Part shown: piece by piece, positions 15,039-19,273 of the stretch | Layout of the letters: the number at the start of each line of letters is the position of its first letter | Position numbering within the stretch: position 1 is the first letter of the stretch | Position numbers and translations under genes: made by a program | Origin: JANQLC01 sp036881805 | GTDB taxonomy: Bacteria; Bacteroidota; Bacteroidia; Flavobacteriales; JANQLC01 | DNA: 19,273 nt | Assembly (NCBI GenBank): GCA_036881805.1 | Contig: JBAJNK010000042.1 | Location: forward strand, 1 to 19,273 | Reading direction: 5' to 3' | The notes under the pieces: model-generated | What the model was told of the DNA's origin: nothing | The model's input: the letters and a program-made list of their open reading frames with translations, nothing else | The model's database searches: none

Positions 15039-16430
15039 ATGGTTGCGACAATCCTCCTGATTTTTATCATTGGCTACCTAGCCATTGCGCTAGAGCGTCC
15101 GCTTGGTTTGGATAAGACGGTTTCTGCATTGTTGATGGCGGCTTTGATGTGGTCCTTTTTGTCGATTGGTTTTAGCCGTGGTGATTTGCGGATTATCGAT
15201 TCCAATCGGCATATATACAGCGCGCTGGCGGGTGGAAACGCACAAGCGGGTGCCTTATCTGAAGGCTTTACCCATACATTGTTGCACCACTTGGGGGAAA
15301 CAGCTGAAATTTTGGTGTTTCTAATCGGCGCCATGACGATCGTCGAAATTGTAGACCTCCATCGTGGATTTGATATTTTAAAGGCTCGGATAAAAACGCG
15401 TAGCAAGAAAAGGCTGCTTTGGATCCTCTGTATTATAGCCTGGATACTCTCGGCCATTATCGATAACTTGACGACTGCGATCATATTGGTAACCCTGATT
15501 CGGAAATTGATACCCCATCATAAGGATCGCTGGTGGTATGCCGCTATGGTGGTAATCGCTGCCAATGCGGGTGGGGCTTGGTCGCCGATAGGGGATGTGA
15601 CTACTACCATGCTTTGGATTGGCCATAAGGTATCTGCACTGGACCTGGTCGACCGCCTGGTGATTCCATCGGCCATCTGTATGGCACTTCCCACCTTTAT
15701 CGCCTCTTTCTTGCCCGCTTTTAGGGGCGAGGTTAAAATGAAGACAGTGGCGGAAGACAAAAGGGCTGAGCTGTTGTTGAGCAGTCGAACCATGCTCTTT
15801 CTCGGTTTGGGTGGGATTGCCTTTGTACCTGTTTTTAAAGCGCTTATCCATTTGCCGCCTTATTTCGGTATGATGCTCAGTTTGGGTTTTGTTTGGTTGG
15901 TTTCGGAGTACATCCATCCGGAAGAAGATTTTACGAAGGAACGCCGCTATATGTATTCGGTGCCTAAGGCTTTGGCGCGTATCGAGATGTCGAGTATCTT
16001 GTTTTTCCTCGGCATTTTATTGGCTGTAGCTGCCTTGGAGTCTTTGGTCGTAGACGGTGTGGGTACGTTGCGATACCTGGCAGGCGTTTTGGATCGTATA
16101 ATCCCAAATAAAGATATCGTGATTGTGCTGCTCGGATTGGTTTCTGCCGTCATCGATAACGTTCCCCTGGTCGCCGCTTCAATCGGTATGTATCACATGC
16201 CCATCGACCATCACATCTGGCATTTTATCGCCTATTGTGCCGGTACAGGTGGCAGTGTGCTGATCATTGGTTCTGCCGCTGGGGTAGCGGCTATGGGCAT
16301 GGAGAAAATTAATTTTATATGGTATGTAAAGCGAATAGCTTGGCTTGCGCTGATCGGTTTCTCAGCTGGGGCTGCTGTGTACCTATTTCTCAACTATACA
16401 CACCACTTTTTTTATGCCGGCTCTATGTAG
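15039..16430 (+). CDS. nhaD: NhaD-type Na+/H+ antiporter
   Basis: This is a 463-residue inner-membrane protein of the NhaD/ion-transporter superfamily that exchanges Na+ (or Li+) for H+. Many hydrophobic segments are seen from the N terminus ('ILLIFIIGYLAIALERPLGL') to the C terminus ('WLALIGFSAGAAVYLFLNY'). Diagnostic stretches include 'VFLIGAMTIVEIVDLHRGFD', 'IDNLTTAIILVTLI', 'NAGGAWSPIGDVTTTMLW', 'VSAVIDNVPLVAASIGMY' and 'GTGGSVLIIGSAAGVAAMG'. The two Asp-Asn motifs (IDNLTT and IDNVPL) are the paired discontinuous-helix signatures of the family. I place the start at ATG 15039, where 'MVATILLIFIIGYLAIALE' matches the usual N terminus; 'ggga' upstream is a fair ribosome binding site. The open frame from 14898 would add 47 residues of non-family sequence. 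The exbB operon starts 51 bases downstream. Confidence 0.93.
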   Translation: MVATILLIFIIGYLAIALERPLGLDKTVSALLMAALMWSFLSIGFSRGDLRIIDSNRHIYSALAGGNAQAGALSEGFTHTLLHHLGETAEILVFLIGAMTIVEIVDLHRGFDILKARIKTRSKKRLLWILCIIAWILSAIIDNLTTAIILVTLIRKLIPHHKDRWWYAAMVVIAANAGGAWSPIGDVTTTMLWIGHKVSALDLVDRLVIPSAICMALPTFIASFLPAFRGEVKMKTVAEDKRAELLLSSRTMLFLGLGGIAFVPVFKALIHLPPYFGMMLSLGFVWLVSEYIHPEEDFTKERRYMYSVPKALARIEMSSILFFLGILLAVAALESLVVDGVGTLRYLAGVLDRIIPNKDIVIVLLGLVSAVIDNVPLVAASIGMYHMPIDHHIWHFIAYCAGTGGSVLIIGSAAGVAAMGMEKINFIWYVKRIAWLALIGFSAGAAVYLFLNYTHHFFYAGSM

Positions 16431-16450
16431 CGCATTTTTCGAGCAATTCG

Positions 16451-16459
16451 TAAGTTTGC
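16451..16459 (+). promoter_or_regulatory. Candidate -7 box for exbB-exbD-folC
   Basis: TAAGTTTGC is a full match to the Bacteroidota -7 consensus TAnnTTTGC. It lies 22 bases before the exbB ATG in the short gap after nhaD. A -33 TTTG was not seen. Read-through from nhaD remains possible. Confidence 0.45.
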
Positions 16460-16481
16460 CGTCGGCAGCATCCGAAAGACT

Positions 16482-17126
16482 ATGTTTTTAATCGCTCAAA
16501 ACGACATCTCTATCTTGGATATGATTGCCAGTGGTGGACTGGCCGGCATATTGATTATTTTTATTCTCCTCTTGCTCTCCATTCTGTCCATCTCCATTTT
16601 GATAGAGAAGAGAATGCTGATTTCAAAAGTAAAGCATGCGGATCGCAGTGGGCTAGAGGTCGTGAGGGGAGAAGTGAAAAGCGGTAACCTAAGGGAGGCC
16701 CTCGAACGGGTTAAATCCATCGATTTGCCGGAAGCTCGAATGATAAGCAAGGGTTTGCAACGCACGCATAAGCCTCAGGCAGATTTGCGCCAGGCGGTAG
16801 GCGCAGCTGGAAACTTGGAAATCTATGGCTTGGAGCGGAATATAAACCTGCTCGCTGCGATAGCTGGGGCTGCGCCCATGATTGGTTTTTTGGGTACGGT
16901 TATCGGTATGGTAATCGCCTTTCACAAGATGGCTAATGCCGGTGGACAAGTCGATGTAAGCATGCTGTCAGATGGAATTTATACAGCTATGACTACCACA
17001 GTAGCCGGTTTGTTTGTCGGAATTGTAGCCTACTTGTCTTACAATTATCTCGTCACTGAGATCGCCAAACTATCACACCGCTTTGAGGCTACTGCATTGG
17101 ATTTTTTTGATGCACTGGAGAAGTGA
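16482..17126 (+). CDS. exbB: ExbB/TolQ/MotA family proton channel protein
   Basis: This 214-residue inner-membrane protein forms, with ExbD, the proton-driven motor that energises TonB-dependent outer-membrane import. It has three hydrophobic segments: about 18-42 ('GLAGILIIFILLLLSILSIS'), 120-145 ('LLAAIAGAAPMIGFLGTVIG') and 164-190 ('AMTTTVAGLFVGIVAYLSYN'). The family signature 'APMIGFLGTVIGMVIAF' is intact, and the cytoplasmic loop between TM1 and TM2 is helical and charged. Length is normal for the short ExbB class of Bacteroidota. The stop codon overlaps the start of exbD by one base (TGATG at 17124-17128), showing translational coupling. ExbB and TolQ cannot be told apart by sequence alone; the outer-membrane biology of Bacteroidota favours ExbB. 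Confidence 0.92.
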   Translation: MFLIAQNDISILDMIASGGLAGILIIFILLLLSILSISILIEKRMLISKVKHADRSGLEVVRGEVKSGNLREALERVKSIDLPEARMISKGLQRTHKPQADLRQAVGAAGNLEIYGLERNINLLAAIAGAAPMIGFLGTVIGMVIAFHKMANAGGQVDVSMLSDGIYTAMTTTVAGLFVGIVAYLSYNYLVTEIAKLSHRFEATALDFFDALEK

Positions 17127-17521
17127 TGAAGCTGAGCGGCCAAAATAAAATAGACCCCAGCTTTAACATGTCATCCATGACCGATATCGTATTTCTGCTG
17201 TTGATATTTTTTATGTTGACTTCTACGCTGGTTACCTCAAATGCGTTGAAAGTGGACTTACCCAAGTCAAACAGCCGGGTACAAAATACACAAGGTGTTA
17301 CCGTTACCATCACAAAGGGTGGTGCCTATTTCGTCAATAAGGCTGAAACGCCGCCCGATGAGGTAGCGGATAAATTGAGGGGGTTACTAAGGGGTAAACC
17401 CAACCCGAGACTTAGTATCCAGGCTGCGGTCGGCACACCGATTGAAAAAGTGATAACCATTTTGGATATAGCCAGGAAAAACAGCTACAAGGCTGTTTTG
17501 GCCACACAGCCAAAAGCTTAG
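17126..17521 (+). CDS. exbD: ExbD/TolR family biopolymer transport protein
   Basis: This 131-residue protein has one N-terminal membrane anchor (about 20-40, 'IVFLLLIFFMLTSTLV') and a small periplasmic domain. Asp20 in 'MSSMTDIVFLLL' is the conserved acidic residue that carries protons in the ExbB-ExbD motor. The N-terminal 'DPSFNMSSMTD' is typical. I use ATG 17126, which overlaps the exbB stop by one base; a GTG at 17123 would add one residue. The periplasmic part ('VTVTITKGGAYFVNKAETPP' and onward to 'VLATQPKA') is complete. The folC ATG follows the stop codon with no gap. No TonB gene is found in the operon. Confidence 0.92.
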   Translation: MKLSGQNKIDPSFNMSSMTDIVFLLLIFFMLTSTLVTSNALKVDLPKSNSRVQNTQGVTVTITKGGAYFVNKAETPPDEVADKLRGLLRGKPNPRLSIQAAVGTPIEKVITILDIARKNSYKAVLATQPKA

Positions 17522-18751
17522 ATGGACTACCCGGATACGCTGGACTGGCTGTTTACTCGTTTTCCCGCTTATCAAAGCCAGGGTAAAAGCGCCTTTAAAA
17601 AGGGTTTGACTCATATCCGTTTGCTTTTAAACCACTTGAAAAACCCGCAAAAAACCTTTTATAGCATACATGTAGCTGGAACAAATGGCAAGGGGTCGGT
17701 TTCCCATATATTGGCCGCTGCATTGCAGGCGCAGGGCTATCGGGTAGGCCTCTACACCTCGCCCCACCTCTTGGATTTTACGGAGCGCATTCGCTTGAAT
17801 GGCCAGGTGATAAACCGAGATGAGGTCGTTGAATTCACCTTGAAAAACAAGGCTTTTCTCGAATCCCACAGCTTCTCGTTTTTTGAAGTGACTACGGCCA
17901 TGGCCTTTTATTTTTTCTCGAAAGAACAAATGTCATACGCTGTGGTTGAAACCGGCCTGGGCGGCCGTTTGGATAGCACCAATGCGATTTACCCCATCCT
18001 ATCGGTGATCACCAATGTCAGTCTCGATCACACCGATATACTCGGCGATACGCTTTCAAAGATAGCTGCTGAAAAAGCGGGTATTATCAAACCCCATACC
18101 CCGGTGGTGATCGGGGAGGAGCAGGGTGAGACGAGCGGCGTATTTGAAAAGCGAGCCGCCGCGGTTCAGGCACCGCTCTACCATGCTGAAAATTTCAATC
18201 CCACCGGTTTTAAAACCGATTTAAAGGGGGCTTACCAACGAAAGAATATACGAACTGCCCATGCGGCACTACAGGTGCTAAAGACGTATGGTGTACCGGT
18301 TTCCGACGGCGCCGTGAAAGATGGATTGGGAAACGTGGTAAAAAATACGGGATTGCGCGGGCGATGGGAAAAATTGGGTGACAATCCCTTACGCATCGCG
18401 GATATCGCTCATAATGAGGCGGGGTTGCGCGAGGTGGTCAGCGAGCTGAGCCGGGTTAAGAGAAATCGGCTTCATGCCGTACTGGGCTTTGTCAAGGGCA
18501 GGGATATCGAATGTTTAATCCGTCTCTTTCCGGGCGATGCGCTGTATTACTTTAGCAAGCCGCAAATTTTTAGAGGGCTTTCCACCGCATCTATCAAGCC
18601 CGTCGTAGGGAGGTTGGGACTGCGGGCGCGATATTTTGACTCCGTTTCAATAGCCCTTCGAGCGGCAGCGCGGATGGCTGATCCAGCAGATGTGATTTAT
18701 ATCGGCGGCAGCACTTTTGTGGTGGCGGAAATTCTGGATAAACTTCGATAA
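17522..18751 (+). CDS. folC: Bifunctional folylpolyglutamate / dihydrofolate synthase
   Basis: This 409-residue cytosolic Mur-ligase-like enzyme adds glutamate to dihydropteroate and/or to folates using ATP. The P-loop is 'VAGTNGKGSVSH' (51-62), followed by 'GLYTSPHLLDFTERI' (76-90), which carries the family's substrate-loop signature. 'VVETGLGGRLDSTN' and 'NVSLDHTDILGDT' supply the Mg2+ and ATP contacts, and 'KAGIIKPHTPVVIGE' is also typical. The C-terminal Rossmann-like domain includes 'ADIAHNEAGL' and ends with 'VIYIGGSTFVVAEILDKL'. Length is normal and no frame break is present. The start codon directly abuts the exbD stop, so translation is probably coupled. The tRNA-Val gene lies 55 bases downstream with its own promoter. 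Confidence 0.95.
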   Translation: MDYPDTLDWLFTRFPAYQSQGKSAFKKGLTHIRLLLNHLKNPQKTFYSIHVAGTNGKGSVSHILAAALQAQGYRVGLYTSPHLLDFTERIRLNGQVINRDEVVEFTLKNKAFLESHSFSFFEVTTAMAFYFFSKEQMSYAVVETGLGGRLDSTNAIYPILSVITNVSLDHTDILGDTLSKIAAEKAGIIKPHTPVVIGEEQGETSGVFEKRAAAVQAPLYHAENFNPTGFKTDLKGAYQRKNIRTAHAALQVLKTYGVPVSDGAVKDGLGNVVKNTGLRGRWEKLGDNPLRIADIAHNEAGLREVVSELSRVKRNRLHAVLGFVKGRDIECLIRLFPGDALYYFSKPQIFRGLSTASIKPVVGRLGLRARYFDSVSIALRAAARMADPADVIYIGGSTFVVAEILDKLR

Positions 18752-18755
18752 AGTA

Positions 18756-18786
18756 TTGGTGCAAATAAAATTTGCATTTATATTTG
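18756..18786 (+). promoter_or_regulatory. Promoter of tRNA-Val
   Basis: TTG at 18756-18758 and TATATTTG(C) at 18779-18786 are separated by 20 bases, matching the Bacteroidota promoter layout (TTTG, 17-23 bases, TAnnTTTGC). The tRNA begins 20 bases after the -7 box. Confidence 0.65.
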
Positions 18787-18806
18787 CACGCCGGCTTATC
18801 GATGTG

Positions 18807-18881
18807 GGGCCCTTAGCTCAGCTGGTTCAGAGCACCTGCCTTACAAGCAGGGGGTCGCAGGTTCGAACCCTGCAGGGCCCA
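18807..18881 (+). tRNA. tRNA-Val (anticodon TAC)
   Basis: A complete cloverleaf can be drawn. The acceptor stem is GGGCCCT pairing with AGGGCCC. The D arm starts GCTCAGCTGGTTCAGAGC. The anticodon arm is CCTGC-CTTACAA-GCAGG, with anticodon TAC reading valine GTA and related codons. The T arm is GCAGG-TTCGAAC-CCTGC, and the discriminator base is A. The gene is 75 bases long and the 3' CCA is not encoded. A good promoter lies upstream and an AT-rich accessory-looking region lies downstream. Confidence 0.97.
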
Positions 18882-19095
18882 CAAAAGTAAAACTCCTGAT
18901 TATCAGTGCTTTATAATCCTTCAATTCAAATCTGCCTCTTGATTCAGCGGGCTAAGGAGTTATTGATCGATGAACGGATAACTATGGAATTGGTCGGGCA
19001 TGCAAGGCGAGGTACACATTCGATTTATCAAAGTGATTTTCCTTAATTTGCGTTACCTGTTATGTTGTAGTAGCAGATGTAAGAAAATAGATCCA

Positions 19096-19273
19096 ATGCA
19101 TGATAAAAAGTATAAGGCTAAAAAAGTCTTTATTTCCGGAGGTCAACCAACAATAACATACAATTCTCGAACTAAACGAAACCTTGAGAATAGATTAGCT
19201 GATGTCAAGGAAAATCATCACAAGCTTGTTATGATAACTGGCCCTACAAAGTCAGGAAAAACTGTACTGACCT
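19096..19273 (+). CDS. P-loop ATPase, 5' end only
   Basis: The window ends after about 59 codons of this gene. A Walker A motif is visible in 'KLVMITGPTKSGKTVLT' (GPTKSGKT), preceded by a 'FISGGQPTITYNSRTKRNLE' stretch and a charged helix. That layout suggests an ATP-binding protein of the AAA or STAND type with an N-terminal linker. The start is uncertain: ATG 19096 fits best, but the frame is open to ATG 19000 and the upstream residues look non-coding. The sampled line 19081-19140 has 17 G+C out of 60, far lower than folC, so the gene may be acquired. Its product cannot be named from this fragment. Confidence 0.6.
   Translation, partial: MHDKKYKAKKVFISGGQPTITYNSRTKRNLENRLADVKENHHKLVMITGPTKSGKTVLT

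Noticed and set aside
15378..15917. 179-codon minus-strand open frame
   Set aside because: It is opposite nhaD, which has strong membrane and family signatures; the minus product has no recognisable feature.

Overview
The window looks like a chromosomal segment of a Bacteroidota bacterium. Supporting signs are a Bacteroidota-type branched-chain aminotransferase, a DUF6913-like protein, a ferritin of the bacterial FtnA type, the order nhaD-exbB-exbD-folC, several upstream elements matching the Bacteroidota -7 box TAnnTTTG(C), weak or absent Shine-Dalgarno sequences, and a tRNA gene without encoded CCA. Base composition is moderate in the core genes (about 48% GC in a sampled guaA line) and clearly lower in a few accessory stretches. 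The exact lineage cannot be fixed from the sequence.

Layout. Positions 1-635 hold the 3' end of a gene for a beta-rich protein with at least two Ig-like modules. A DUF6913-like gene (857-1414) and a ferritin gene (1452-1970) follow. Next comes a small phage-like regulatory locus: a 102-residue minus-strand protein (2187-2495) facing an XRE/S24 repressor-like gene (2663-3397), with an operator-like inverted repeat and face-to-face candidate promoters between them. On the minus strand are a ZIP metal transporter (3606-4271) and a SAM-dependent methyltransferase (4464-5180). On the plus strand are a branched-chain amino acid aminotransferase (5652-6701) and a 64-residue membrane protein (6733-6927).

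Positions 7009-13059 are a defence-rich accessory region wrapped around guaB. The first restriction-modification system pairs a SPPY-type DNA methyltransferase (7009-8601) with a TdeIII-like endonuclease (8604-9386). A gene-free stretch with degenerate T-rich repeats follows, then guaB on the minus strand (9810-11276). The second system is a PmeII-family endonuclease (12313-13059) whose own methyltransferase (11527-12365) is broken by an internal deletion and frameshift. It sits between guaB and guaA (13132-14670, minus strand), the last two steps of GMP synthesis.

The right part is housekeeping: NhaD-type Na+/H+ antiporter (15039-16430), then a compact exbB-exbD-folC operon (16482-18751), then tRNA-Val(TAC). 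Beyond the tRNA the sequence becomes AT-rich and the start of a P-loop ATPase gene runs off the window.

The most interesting observations are the apparently intact endonuclease left beside a broken cognate methyltransferase, the pairing of two restriction systems around the GMP-synthesis genes, the compact switch-like locus at 2187-3397, and the unexplained repeats at 9518-9755. I did not find a system that I can claim is wholly undescribed.
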